DNA of 64,000 nucleotides, taken from contig JASBRU010000005.1 in assembly GCA_030149285.1 (NCBI GenBank), forward strand, positions 124,001-188,000, written 5' to 3'. This DNA comes from Flavobacteriales bacterium (GTDB taxonomy: Bacteria; Bacteroidota; Bacteroidia; Flavobacteriales; JASBRU01). Below are positions 54,804 to 63,070 of the stretch, piece after piece. A model generated the notes under the pieces. It was not told the origin of the DNA and did not search any database. It saw only the letters and a program-made list of their open reading frames with translations. Position 1 is the first letter of the stretch. Each line of letters begins with the position of its first letter. The position numbers and the translations under genes are program-made.

Positions 54804-55268
54804 TTAACTATTGTAAGTTTCCAGTATTTGCTCGGTATGTGTGTCCGATTTCACCTTTAAAAATACACGTTCTATCATCCCATTTTCATCTATCACAAAT
54901 GTTTCTCTATGAATTCCGTCAAACTCTCTACCCATAAATTTCTTAGGCCCCCAAACACCGTAAGCATTAATAATTTCTTTCTCAGTATCTACTAAAAGTG
55001 GAAATGGTAAATCAAACTTCTCAATAAAGTTTTGATGTTTTTTGGCAGTGTCTTTACTTACTCCCAATACCACAAAGCCTTGCTTTAGAAGCATATCATA
55101 ATTATCTCTAAAATTACAAGACTCCTTAGTGCAGGTAGGTGTATTATCTGCCGGGTAAAAATACAGTATCACCTTCTTGCCTCTAAAATCGCTCAATGAT
55201 ATTTGATTTCCTTGTTCATCTACCGTGGTAAAATCAGGTGCTTTGTCTCCTTCTTTTAAATGTGTCAT
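54804..55268 (-). CDS. bcp: Peroxiredoxin, Bcp/PrxQ type
   Basis: Thiol peroxidase reducing hydroperoxides with thioredoxin, 154 aa. [20 protein letters not shown] contains the peroxidatic Cys (TPTCT) and the resolving Cys five residues later, the atypical two-Cys PrxQ arrangement. [20 protein letters not shown] opens the fold. Divergent from nth. Confidence 0.95.
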   Translation of the reverse strand: MTHLKEGDKAPDFTTVDEQGNQISLSDFRGKKVILYFYPADNTPTCTKESCNFRDNYDMLLKQGFVVLGVSKDTAKKHQNFIEKFDLPFPLLVDTEKEIINAYGVWGPKKFMGREFDGIHRETFVIDENGMIERVFLKVKSDTHTEQILETYNS

Positions 55269-55330
55269 TTATCAATTGTATTTGGTTACTTTGTGCTAAT
55301 TAACAAGATATTTATTTGATTGTTTGGTAT

Positions 55331-55966
55331 ATGACAAAGAAAGAGAAAGTAGATTTTGTAATCAATAAATTAGAGGAATTATACCCCGAAACACCTATTC
55401 CGTTACAACATAAAGACCCCTACACCCTATTGATAGCCGTTTTATTATCTGCGCAGTGTACTGATGAGCGTGTGAATAAAATTACCCCTAAGCTTTTTAC
55501 CAAAGCTGATAACCCTACAGATATGATAAAACTATCTGTAGAAGAGATAAGAGATATTATAAGACCATGTGGCTTATCAGACACCAAATCGAAAGGTATT
55601 TATGGCTTATCAAAAATTATTTTGGAAAAACACAATGGTAAAGTACCCGACAACTTTGAAGATTTAGAGGCCTTACCTGCTGTTGGACATAAAACAGCTT
55701 CGGTGGTAATGAGCCAAGCTTTTGGCTACCCTGCCTTTCCGGTAGATACTCACATACATAGATTAATGTATAGATGGGGCTTTAGCAATGGCAAAAATGT
55801 AGTGCAGACCGAAAAAGATGCCAAACGATTATTCCCAAAAGAGTTATGGAATAAACTGCATTTACAGATTATTTACTTTGGTAGAGAATACTCACCTGCT
55901 CGTAGTTATGATATTAGTAAAGACCCTATTACCAGTGTAATTGGCAGAAAAAGTTTGATGCAATAA
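55331..55966 (+). CDS. nth: Endonuclease III homologue lacking the 4Fe-4S cluster ligands
   Basis: HhH-GPD glycosylase/AP lyase of base-excision repair, 211 aa from the ATG at 55331. LLIAVLLSAQCTDERVNKIT, helix-hairpin-helix LPAVGHKTASVVMSQAFG (catalytic Lys) and FPVDTHIHRLMYRWG (catalytic Asp) are intact. The usual C-terminal Cys-x6-Cys-x2-Cys-x5-Cys cluster is absent: GREYSPARSYDISKDP ends without any Cys. A TTG at 55316 is a less likely start. Confidence 0.92.
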   Translation: MTKKEKVDFVINKLEELYPETPIPLQHKDPYTLLIAVLLSAQCTDERVNKITPKLFTKADNPTDMIKLSVEEIRDIIRPCGLSDTKSKGIYGLSKIILEKHNGKVPDNFEDLEALPAVGHKTASVVMSQAFGYPAFPVDTHIHRLMYRWGFSNGKNVVQTEKDAKRLFPKELWNKLHLQIIYFGREYSPARSYDISKDPITSVIGRKSLMQ

Positions 55967-55967
55967 A

Positions 55968-55991
55968 AAACCCCGACTTACGCCGGGGTTT
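55968..55991 (+). terminator. Intrinsic terminator after nth
   Basis: AAACCCCG (55968-55975) pairs with CGGGGTTT (55984-55991), loop of eight. It may also serve the leftward 49-codon gene, because an A-run (55965-55970) lies on the other side. Confidence 0.82.
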
Positions 55992-56011
55992 AAAAGTAAC
56001 AATCAATTAAT

Positions 56012-56161
56012 TTAGTTCATTATCATTTCAAAATCTTCACCGTTCTTCATCTTCTGAACATTAAGGGCCTTCGAATAATTTAATATATTCTGTATGGTCT
56101 GCTTTGAAGGCTCTGGGGCTGAAATTTGATCAAATGTTTTAAGAGTAAAAGTTCTATCCAT
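56012..56161 (-). CDS. Small protein of 49 aa behind an ECF sigma factor gene
   Basis: An ATG at 56161 opens a 50-codon frame to TAA at 56012-56014. The product begins MDRTFTLKTFDQISAPEPSK, continues with the helical QTIQNILNYSKALNVQK and ends FEMIMN. It has no signal or membrane part. Codon use is like its neighbours, and the region would otherwise be an empty 270-base gap. Placed 74 bases after the sigma-factor stop on the same strand and ending by a terminator. I do not recognise a named family. Confidence 0.6.
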   Translation of the reverse strand: MDRTFTLKTFDQISAPEPSKQTIQNILNYSKALNVQKMKNGEDFEMIMN

Positions 56162-56235
56162 TTACAGTGATTTAAGTTAAACTGTATGTAAAACGAATAA
56201 AACTTTTTTATTAGTATACCCAACCCAAAGTTTTT

Positions 56236-56823
56236 TTATTGCGTTAGGCTCAAATTATACTTTTCTATCAATTTTCTCATGTTTATTAATGCATAACGCA
56301 TTCTGCCTAAAGCTGTGTTAATGCTTACCCCTGTTTGCTCTGCAATTTCTTTAAAGCTCATATCAGCATAGTGGCGCATTATTAAAACTTCTCTCTGCTC
56401 TTCAGGTAATTCGTCAACCAATTTTCTCACATCAGTTTCAATCTGATCTTTAATCATCTGGTTTTCTACATTTATTTTACCGTCGCTCAATACATCAAAA
56501 ATATCAAAGCTATCCGATGAGTTATCCATCTTAGGCATTCTTTTATTTTTTCTAAAATGGTCTATTACCAAATTATGAGAAATACGTAATGCCCAAGGTA
56601 AAAACTTACCTTCTTCATTATACTTACCTCTTTTAAAGGTATTAATGATTTTTATAAAAGTATCCTGAAAAATGTCTTCAGCTAAGTCGTAATCTTGTAT
56701 ACGAGACAAGATATAAGTAAATATCCTTTGCTTGTGACGATTGATTAAAGTTTCGAGATGTTGTTCCTTACCGCTTAGGTATAGTGCTATAAGCTCACTA
56801 TCAGAAATTTGTTGTACACGCAT
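56236..56823 (-). CDS. ECF-type RNA polymerase sigma factor
   Basis: A 195-aa sigma-70 family protein with only regions 2 and 4. Region 2: AEDIFQDTFIKIINTFKRG and FLPWALRISHNLVIDHFRK; region 4: LPEEQREVLIMRHYADMSF, KEIAEQTGVSINTALGRMRY. No obvious anti-sigma gene lies beside it; the small 49-aa gene downstream is too short and lacks a membrane helix. Divergent from uvrA. Confidence 0.92.
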   Translation of the reverse strand: MRVQQISDSELIALYLSGKEQHLETLINRHKQRIFTYILSRIQDYDLAEDIFQDTFIKIINTFKRGKYNEEGKFLPWALRISHNLVIDHFRKNKRMPKMDNSSDSFDIFDVLSDGKINVENQMIKDQIETDVRKLVDELPEEQREVLIMRHYADMSFKEIAEQTGVSINTALGRMRYALINMRKLIEKYNLSLTQ

Positions 56824-57026
56824 AACCTTCCTTGTTTTAGTTGTTTTCTATCTAAATAAATTAAGAAGGTAAATGTGTGTCTATAAGCTTATATTTTTAA
56901 TTATTAATAGGCGCAGAATTGAGTACGCTAAATCAAATATAGAAAAAAATCTATACAAATGAAAAAAATGTATAAACATCCTATAGATATACTTGTAATA
57001 TAAAAGGTATTGAGCTTGGTTTTTGG

Positions 57027-57034
57027 TAACTTTG
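57027..57034 (+). promoter_or_regulatory. uvrA: -7 box TAACTTTG of uvrA
   Basis: TAnnTTTG match 19 bases before the uvrA ATG at 57054, within the 230-base divergent region. The rest of that region (56824-57020) is A/T-rich and shows no gene. Confidence 0.55.
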
Positions 57035-57053
57035 CAAAATTGACATTTTTGAG

Positions 57054-59873
57054 ATGAATAAAAACGGAATTGACCAGCTTGACCCCAAAAAGAACATCCT
57101 GATAAAGGGTGCCAGACTACATAACTTAAAAAACTTAAGTGTAGCCATCCCTCGTAATAAGCTTGTGGTTATTACAGGTATTTCGGGTTCCGGTAAATCA
57201 TCATTGGCGTTTGATACACTTTATGCCGAAGGACAAAGACGTTATGTAGAGAGTTTGTCATCTTATGCACGTCAGTTCTTGGGGCGTTTAAACAAACCCG
57301 AAGTAGACTATATAAAAGGCATTGCCCCAGCTATAGCTATAGAGCAAAAAGTAAATAGCAGAAATCCACGCTCTACAGTAGGTACTTCTACCGAAGTATA
57401 TGATTATTTAAAACTGCTATATGCTCGTATCGGAAAAACGATTTCACCGGTATCAGGCAACGAAGTAAAAAAACATACGGTTACTGATGTTGCCAATTAT
57501 GTAAACAGTTATAAAGATGGGACAAAGCTGATGATACTAGCCCCTCTTTATCTAGAAGAAGACAGAAAGCTCTCTGAACAAATAAAATTATTACAACAGC
57601 AAGGGTATACTCGTTTAAAAATTAAAGGTGAAGTTGTACGTATTGATGATTACATTGAATCTAAAAAACATGATGTTGTTGAAGATATAGAGATTGTTGT
57701 AGACCGTATTGCTGTAAATACTGAAGATGAAGACAATAAAAACCGTATAGCTGACTCTGCACAAACCGCTTTTTTTGAAGGTCATGGTGTTTGCCGTGTA
57801 GAAAACATGGACACTGGTGCTGTTGAGGAGTTCTCTAATAAATTTGAGTTAGACGGATTGGTGTTTGAAGAGCCCTCGGTTCATCTGTTTAGTTTTAACA
57901 ACCCCTATGGTGCATGTCCAACTTGCGAAGGCTATGGTAGTGTAATAGGTATTGATGAAGACTTGGTAATACCCGATACATCCCTATCTATATACGAAGA
58001 TGCTGTAGTAGCCTGGAAAGGCGAAAAAATGCAAGAGTGGAAAGAACAATTGGTAATGAATGCCTATAAGTTCGATTTTCCTATACATAAGCCCTATTAC
58101 CAGTTTACTAAAGAAGAAAAAAAGCTGTTATGGGATGGTAATAAGTATTTTAAAGGCTTAAATGCTTTCTTTAAATACTTAGAATCTAAAAGCTACAAAA
58201 TACAATACCGAGTAATGCTCTCTAGGTACCGTGGTAAAACCATTTGCCATACATGTGATGGTGCCAGACTAAGACCAGAAGCTACTTATATAAAGGTAAA
58301 CAACAAAGCCATAACGGAGTTGGTAGATTTACCTATCAATAGGCTAGCAGCATTTTTTAGTGAAATTGAGCTTGATGAGCATCAGCAAAAAGTGGCAAAA
58401 CGATTGATGATTGAAATCAACACCCGACTAAAATTCTTAAACGATGTTGGTTTGGGTTATTTAACACTCAATCGTATCTCTTCAACCCTATCAGGTGGAG
58501 AATCACAACGTATCAACTTAGCAACATCTTTGGGCAGCAGCTTGGTAGGCTCTATGTACATCTTAGATGAGCCTAGTATTGGTTTACACAGCAGAGATAC
58601 CGAAAGATTAATAAAAGTATTACTTGACCTAAGAGACTTAGGAAACACTGTAATTGTAGTGGAGCATGATGAAGACATTATGAAAGCTGCAGACGAGATT
58701 ATAGATATTGGCCCTTATGCCGGTACTAATGGAGGGGAATTGATATTTCAGGGAGATTTTGATGATATAGCAAAAGACGATACCAGTTTAACTGCCAAGT
58801 ATTTAAATGGTAAACTAGAAATAAGTATTCCAGAAAAAAGAATACAACCCAAAAAGTTTATTGAGCTAAATGGGGTAAGACACAATAACCTCAAAAATAT
58901 TGATGTAAAGTTTGGCTTAGGTTGCCTAACAGCCGTTACAGGTGTAAGTGGTTCCGGTAAGAGTTCATTAATTAAGCACATCCTCTACCCTGCAATTAAA
59001 AAGCATTTAGGAGAGTCCGTTGCTAAAAAAGGACATTATAAAGAAATTACAGGGACTTTAGACTCCTTAAAAAGTGTTGAGTTTGTAGATCAAAACCCTA
59101 TTGGCAAATCATCTCGCTCTAACCCTGTTACCTATATAAAGGCTTATGATGAAATAAGAGCCTTATTTGCAGATCAGCAACTCTCAAAAGTAAGGGGCTA
59201 TAAAACACGCCATTTCTCATTTAATATTGATGGTGGTAGGTGCGAAACATGTCAAGGAGAAGGAGAAGTCACCATTGAGATGCAGTTTATGGCTGATGTG
59301 CATTTGGTATGCGAAACTTGTAATGGTAAGCGCTTTAAAAAAGAAGTGCTTGAAGTTAGTTATGGTGAGAAAAATATCTCAGACATATTAGAGCTAACTA
59401 TTGATGAGGCAATTGATTTCTTTGAAACCAATAAGCAGCCAAAAGTGGCTAAAAAGCTAAAGCCCTTACAAGATGTTGGTTTAGGTTATGTACACCTTGG
59501 GCAATCGTCAAGCACCTTATCCGGTGGCGAGGCACAACGTGTAAAGCTAGCCTCGTTTTTAAGTAAAGGAAGCTCTGATGGTAATACCCTATTTATATTT
59601 GATGAACCTACTACCGGCTTACACTTCCATGACATTAAAAAACTATTAGACTCTTTTAATGCATTAATAGAGCAAGGACATACTATATTGGTAATAGAGC
59701 ACAACCCCGATGTAATTAAATCTGCAGACTGGGTAGTAGACTTAGGCCCTGAAGGCGGTGAAGATGGTGGTAATTTGGTTGCACAAGGTACACCGGAAGA
59801 AATTGTAAATACTAAAGGCTCATACACAGGTATTTATTTGAAGGAAAAACTTAACAGTTTCGCTAAGAATTAA
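57054..59873 (+). CDS. uvrA: Excinuclease ABC subunit A
   Basis: Damage-recognition ATPase of nucleotide-excision repair, 939 aa. Two ABC modules: Walker A VITGISGSGKSSLAFDTLYA and VTGVSGSGKSSLIKHILYP; signatures STLSGGESQRINLA and STLSGGEAQRVKLA; Walker B YILDEPSIGLH and FIFDEPTTGLH. Zn modules CPTCEGYG with CHTCDGARL, and CETCQGEG with CETCNGKRF. Normal length. The gene has its own -7 box and is divergent from the ECF sigma factor. Confidence 0.98.
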   Translation: MNKNGIDQLDPKKNILIKGARLHNLKNLSVAIPRNKLVVITGISGSGKSSLAFDTLYAEGQRRYVESLSSYARQFLGRLNKPEVDYIKGIAPAIAIEQKVNSRNPRSTVGTSTEVYDYLKLLYARIGKTISPVSGNEVKKHTVTDVANYVNSYKDGTKLMILAPLYLEEDRKLSEQIKLLQQQGYTRLKIKGEVVRIDDYIESKKHDVVEDIEIVVDRIAVNTEDEDNKNRIADSAQTAFFEGHGVCRVENMDTGAVEEFSNKFELDGLVFEEPSVHLFSFNNPYGACPTCEGYGSVIGIDEDLVIPDTSLSIYEDAVVAWKGEKMQEWKEQLVMNAYKFDFPIHKPYYQFTKEEKKLLWDGNKYFKGLNAFFKYLESKSYKIQYRVMLSRYRGKTICHTCDGARLRPEATYIKVNNKAITELVDLPINRLAAFFSEIELDEHQQKVAKRLMIEINTRLKFLNDVGLGYLTLNRISSTLSGGESQRINLATSLGSSLVGSMYILDEPSIGLHSRDTERLIKVLLDLRDLGNTVIVVEHDEDIMKAADEIIDIGPYAGTNGGELIFQGDFDDIAKDDTSLTAKYLNGKLEISIPEKRIQPKKFIELNGVRHNNLKNIDVKFGLGCLTAVTGVSGSGKSSLIKHILYPAIKKHLGESVAKKGHYKEITGTLDSLKSVEFVDQNPIGKSSRSNPVTYIKAYDEIRALFADQQLSKVRGYKTRHFSFNIDGGRCETCQGEGEVTIEMQFMADVHLVCETCNGKRFKKEVLEVSYGEKNISDILELTIDEAIDFFETNKQPKVAKKLKPLQDVGLGYVHLGQSSSTLSGGEAQRVKLASFLSKGSSDGNTLFIFDEPTTGLHFHDIKKLLDSFNALIEQGHTILVIEHNPDVIKSADWVVDLGPEGGEDGGNLVAQGTPEEIVNTKGSYTGIYLKEKLNSFAKN

Positions 59874-59899
59874 TTTTTGGCATCAAAATTGTCTCTTTC

Positions 59900-59933
59900 G
59901 GATTAGTTTGTAAATTGCATGTCCAACTAATCC
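59900..59933. promoter_or_regulatory. 9-bp inverted repeat before the CsgG-like gene
   Basis: GGATTAGTT (59900-59908) and AACTAATCC (59925-59933) form a perfect 9-bp inverted repeat around a 16-base loop, ending 8 bases before the ATG at 59942. There is no T-run after it, so a terminator for uvrA is unlikely. It may be an operator or a leader hairpin. Confidence 0.45.
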
Positions 59934-59941
59934 AAATCATT

Positions 59942-61258
59942 ATGAAAGGAAAACTACTAAGTACAAGTAAATTATTATTCTTATTTGTTGCTTTCATTTC
60001 GGCTACCAATACCGTTAAAGCACAAAAACTACGTGCATTTGTAATACAACCACCCGAAGTGGTATTACAAAATGTAAAAAAGATTGCCATCATCAATGCT
60101 GATGAGGAAGAGCAAAACAAAGACCTTAGGTACAGAAATAACAACCTTAAAGGCGATGTATTATCAGATTACATTGTTGCCGGTTTATTACAAAGTGATA
60201 GAGGTATAGGAACAATATTGGTAGGTTTAAGTGCTGAAGAAGGCCAAACTTATATAGATGGTTTTAACACCAACGTATTTAAATTAGTTGAAAGAAGCCA
60301 AATACAAAGTGTAATTGAAGAACAAGGTTTTACACTAGGTGGCTTAGTAAATCAAGACCAAGCATCTACAGTTGGTGAGCTATTAGGGATTGATGCATTT
60401 GTTTTTGTAAACTCTTCTTTTACATCTAGCGATAAAGCTGACCCAAGAACTTACAAAGGAAAGACAACTTATCGGGCTGTTAGAACTGTAAATGTTGAAG
60501 CTAGAATAAAAGTTGTTTCTGTTGAGACCGGAGAAATATTGGCAACTACAGATTTTAAAACTTCTGTAAACGACAGTAAAAGTAACGCCAGCAAATACGA
60601 TGCTATTAGAGCTTTAAAGCCCGCTACTACTATTGCAGATGAAGGTTTGAAAAAGATGACAAACCAAATACTGAATTATTTTGCTCCATCTTTTACTTAC
60701 AAGAAATTTAAATTCGAAAAAATTAAAGTAAAAGAATTTAAAGACGACGTAAAAAAGGCAGAAGATTACTTAGATGAAGGAAAAATAAACGAGGCTTACC
60801 AAGTTTACAAACAAGTATATGACAATGACCCATACAACCCGAAAGCAGCTTACAATATGGGTATTTTTTACGAAGCTGTAGGAGATTTTGACAATGCTGT
60901 AACTCATTACGGAACAGCATACCAATTAGACCCAGATGAAGATGATTATGGTGATGCTTATAAGAATGCACAAAAAGGGCAAACTTTTACTGCAGAGCTA
61001 AAACACTATGGTATAACTATTCAGCCACATGACTGGAGCTTAGATGCAGGCGTAAACTTAAATGCAACTAAAGTAAAAACAGATGGTTCTTCTAAAGACC
61101 GTGTAAATGTTTATAAAGACCCTATTAAGGATGCTGATGTTGTAGCTAAAGTACCGGGTGGATTAGAGTTTGAAGTAATTGAGCAAGAAGGAGAATGGTA
61201 CAAAATAAAATTATTAGGTGGAGATACAGGTTATTTACACCAAGATGATTTAGATTAA
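59942..61258 (+). CDS. CsgG-like / TPR / SH3b secreted protein
   Basis: A 438-aa exported protein. The signal peptide is KLLFLFVAFISATNTVKA with Gln next. Residues 25-210 resemble CsgG/curli-assembly lipoprotein domains: KKIAIINADEEEQ, FKLVERSQIQSVIEEQG, ELLGIDAFVFVNSSF. A TPR pair lies about 270-340 (KINEAYQVYKQVYDNDPYN, YNMGIFYEAVGDFDNAVTHY), and the C-terminal 75 residues look like an SH3b domain (VVAKVPGGLEFEVIEQEGEW, GYLHQDDLD). There is no lipobox. The ATG at 59942 is preferred over TTG/ATG codons upstream. Function unknown, likely envelope assembly. Confidence 0.8.
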   Translation: MKGKLLSTSKLLFLFVAFISATNTVKAQKLRAFVIQPPEVVLQNVKKIAIINADEEEQNKDLRYRNNNLKGDVLSDYIVAGLLQSDRGIGTILVGLSAEEGQTYIDGFNTNVFKLVERSQIQSVIEEQGFTLGGLVNQDQASTVGELLGIDAFVFVNSSFTSSDKADPRTYKGKTTYRAVRTVNVEARIKVVSVETGEILATTDFKTSVNDSKSNASKYDAIRALKPATTIADEGLKKMTNQILNYFAPSFTYKKFKFEKIKVKEFKDDVKKAEDYLDEGKINEAYQVYKQVYDNDPYNPKAAYNMGIFYEAVGDFDNAVTHYGTAYQLDPDEDDYGDAYKNAQKGQTFTAELKHYGITIQPHDWSLDAGVNLNATKVKTDGSSKDRVNVYKDPIKDADVVAKVPGGLEFEVIEQEGEWYKIKLLGGDTGYLHQDDLD

Positions 61259-61277
61259 TCTCATCTACACTTTTCAT

Positions 61278-61307
61278 AAAAAAAGCCCTCTGATGAGGGC
61301 TTTTTTT
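61278..61307. terminator. Bidirectional intrinsic terminator
   Basis: AAAAAAAGCCCTC (61278-61290) pairs perfectly with GAGGGCTTTTTTT (61295-61307) around loop TGAT: a 13-bp stem with T-tails in both directions. The leftward stop codon of the regulator gene overlaps its edge. Confidence 0.93.
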
Positions 61308-61596
61308 ATTTCTTATTATTTAGGTAACCGGATATGGCCTCTACATATCTCTCAAAGGCGTTTATACCTGTTTTAGTTACTTTACAAACTGTATGTGGGT
61401 AATTGTTTTTAAAGGTCTTTTTTACCTCTATATACTTAGCATCCTTAAGCTTATTTATCTGCACACTGATGTTGCCTTTTGTGGCACCAGTCTCATCTAA
61501 CAGATAGTTAAAGTCAGCACTCTCTACACTTACCAATAATGACATAATGGATAAGCGTAATTGCGAATGTAATAATGGATCTAAATCTTTAAACAT
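61306..61596 (-). CDS. Winged-helix transcriptional regulator (HTH_34 type)
   Basis: A 96-aa one-domain regulator: DPLLHSQLRLSIMSLLVSVE opens it, FNYLLDETGATKGNISVQINKLKDA in two parts forms the helix-turn-helix, and YIEVKKTFKNNYPHTVCKVT is the wing. It fits the short MarR/ArsR-like winged-helix family often paired with a membrane protein in Bacteroidota. It lies 9 bases after the membrane-protein gene and shares its promoter, over which a perfect 20-bp palindrome lies (autoregulation is inferred). Confidence 0.88.
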   Translation of the reverse strand: MFKDLDPLLHSQLRLSIMSLLVSVESADFNYLLDETGATKGNISVQINKLKDAKYIEVKKTFKNNYPHTVCKVTKTGINAFERYVEAISGYLNNKK

Positions 61597-61605
61597 CTTT
61601 TCCTC

Positions 61606-62181
61606 TTAAGCTTTAGATTTTAGCATATGACCCGGTATAATGTAAGCACATGTAATTACCAATGCCAATATCAATAGCTGTACTTCCATAGTTGGGCTTA
61701 AAAAATGTGTAATAGCTGCAGCTACCCAACATATAATGCCGCCAATTACTAAAGGCGCAAATTTAAGCATCCCGCCTGATACAAACGTACCAATACCATA
61801 TAATATCATTATTACCGGATAGGTTTTCTCATACCCTAGTTTAGGCATAAATAATAATACAAGAAATAAGCTTATACCAAAAGCCCCCCACAGGTAGCCC
61901 ATTAGTGTATCAAAATACGTTTTCACCTTTACTCGTTTATTATACCTAGCTCCTGCTACACCTGCTGTAATTCCTGCAACTGTCATTAGTATTGGCCATG
62001 GTAAAAAATGTAATTCAGTATCAGTATACTTTAGCATGTAGTATTGAGACAAACTAGCTATGAGTACAGCATAACCCCATAATAAATAAAAGAAGCCATT
62101 ATCACTTACGTTGCGCTTAGCAGTAGCAATCATTTGTTGTATTACTTCTAAGCCTTGTTGTTGGTCAAAATCTTTATCCAT
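61606..62181 (-). CDS. Integral membrane protein paired with a winged-helix regulator
   Basis: A 191-aa inner-membrane protein. A soluble N-terminal helix (DQQQGLEVIQQMIATAKRNV) precedes about six hydrophobic segments: FFYLLWGYAVLIASLSQYY, PWPILMTVAGITAGVAG, YLWGAFGISLFLVLLFM, YPVIMILYGIGTFVSGGML, PLVIGGIICWVAAAITHFL and VQLLILALVITCAYIIPG. No named function. Same operon as the regulator, which probably controls both. Confidence 0.82.
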   Translation of the reverse strand: MDKDFDQQQGLEVIQQMIATAKRNVSDNGFFYLLWGYAVLIASLSQYYMLKYTDTELHFLPWPILMTVAGITAGVAGARYNKRVKVKTYFDTLMGYLWGAFGISLFLVLLFMPKLGYEKTYPVIMILYGIGTFVSGGMLKFAPLVIGGIICWVAAAITHFLSPTMEVQLLILALVITCAYIIPGHMLKSKA

Positions 62182-62209
62182 TTTTACAATGATTAAATTA
62201 ATTACACTA

Positions 62210-62231
62210 CAAATATAAACTAGTTTATATT
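62210..62231 (-). promoter_or_regulatory. -7 box TATATTTG and 20-bp palindromic operator
   Basis: Leftward TATATTTG lies at 62210-62217, 29 bases before the ATG at 62181. A perfect 20-bp palindrome (AATATAAACT and its complement AGTTTATATT, centre 62221/62222) spans 62212-62231, covering most of the -7 box and the bases upstream. A dimeric winged-helix protein bound there would block polymerase. Confidence 0.7.
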
Positions 62232-62255
62232 ATAAACCAAATATATTTTTAAAAA

Positions 62256-62714
62256 TTAAACCCCAAATAAAAGCCTATAAAATTCATCATACTCTTCACC
62301 ACCAGCTACATTTTTACACTTATTTAAATAAGACCAAACTAAAGCCTCGTTATCCCACTTCTCAAAGGTCATTTTATTGAAAAAATTGGACATAAGGCTT
62401 AAAGCATCTAAAAAGGCCTCGTTGTCTTTTGCACACCAACCTAATATTTCTTGAGTTTCCCAACTTAGCCAAAAACATTTTCTAAGCTTTGTATCAAAAT
62501 ATAGTTCATCTAACTCTATCCTACCAATATGAAACAAATCACTAGCTTCATTAATTTCAGTAAAAAAAGAAATCGCCCCTATTTCAAAATTTGATACATC
62601 ATAATACTTTATGAGCTTTAATAGCTCATCATCATAAGTATTTATGTTTAAAGGAGACTCTCTTAGATTAAGCACTTCAGTTTCTAAGCTATTTACAAAC
62701 TCTTTAGCTGTCAT
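62256..62714 (-). CDS. Hypothetical protein, 152 aa (SUKH/immunity-like appearance)
   Basis: Soluble, acidic, with no signal. The order FEIGAISFFTEINEASDLFHIG, YFDTKLRKCFWLSWETQEIL and AFLDALSLMSNFF is reminiscent of SMI1/KNR4 (SUKH) immunity proteins, but the match is by eye. A/T-rich codon use. First of the group reading left from the right window edge that ends at the operator region. Confidence 0.6.
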   Translation of the reverse strand: MTAKEFVNSLETEVLNLRESPLNINTYDDELLKLIKYYDVSNFEIGAISFFTEINEASDLFHIGRIELDELYFDTKLRKCFWLSWETQEILGWCAKDNEAFLDALSLMSNFFNKMTFEKWDNEALVWSYLNKCKNVAGGEEYDEFYRLLFGV

Positions 62715-62716
62715 AA

Positions 62717-63070
62717 CTATACTCCATTATCTAGCTTATCAATTGTTTCTTGTGCCTTTGCCATTAAATAATTCCATTCCTCAATCTCAAAAACATCAGG
62801 GACATCAGGGTAATCCTCTTTTTTCATAAATTTTTGAGCTTTTAAACACTCTTCATTGAACATACTTAATGTAACAAACTCTTCCTTTGTAAAAATCTCT
62901 CTAAACCATTCTTGTTCAGGCAAAAAACCACTTAACCATTGCTCCATTATCTCAATGGGAATGTGTACAAACGGAACTGCTTTTTTATACCTCACCTGTT
63001 CTTCTTTAGAAGAGAAATAGGTAAGAGTCATAATAAGATTTAGCTTACTATTTTTCTGTAATTCAGTCAT
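62717..63070 (-). CDS. Hypothetical protein, 117 aa
   Basis: Soluble and Glu-rich: MTYFSSKEEQVRYKKAVPFV, HIPIEIMEQWLSGFLPEQEW, KKEDYPDVPDVFEIEEWNYL, then a C-terminal helix AQETIDKLDNG. No signal or membrane segment and no recognised family. The ATG at 63070 overlaps the stop of the upstream small gene by four bases, and only two bases separate it from the next gene, so the three are one unit. Confidence 0.6.
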   Translation of the reverse strand: MTELQKNSKLNLIMTLTYFSSKEEQVRYKKAVPFVHIPIEIMEQWLSGFLPEQEWFREIFTKEEFVTLSMFNEECLKAQKFMKKEDYPDVPDVFEIEEWNYLMAKAQETIDKLDNGV

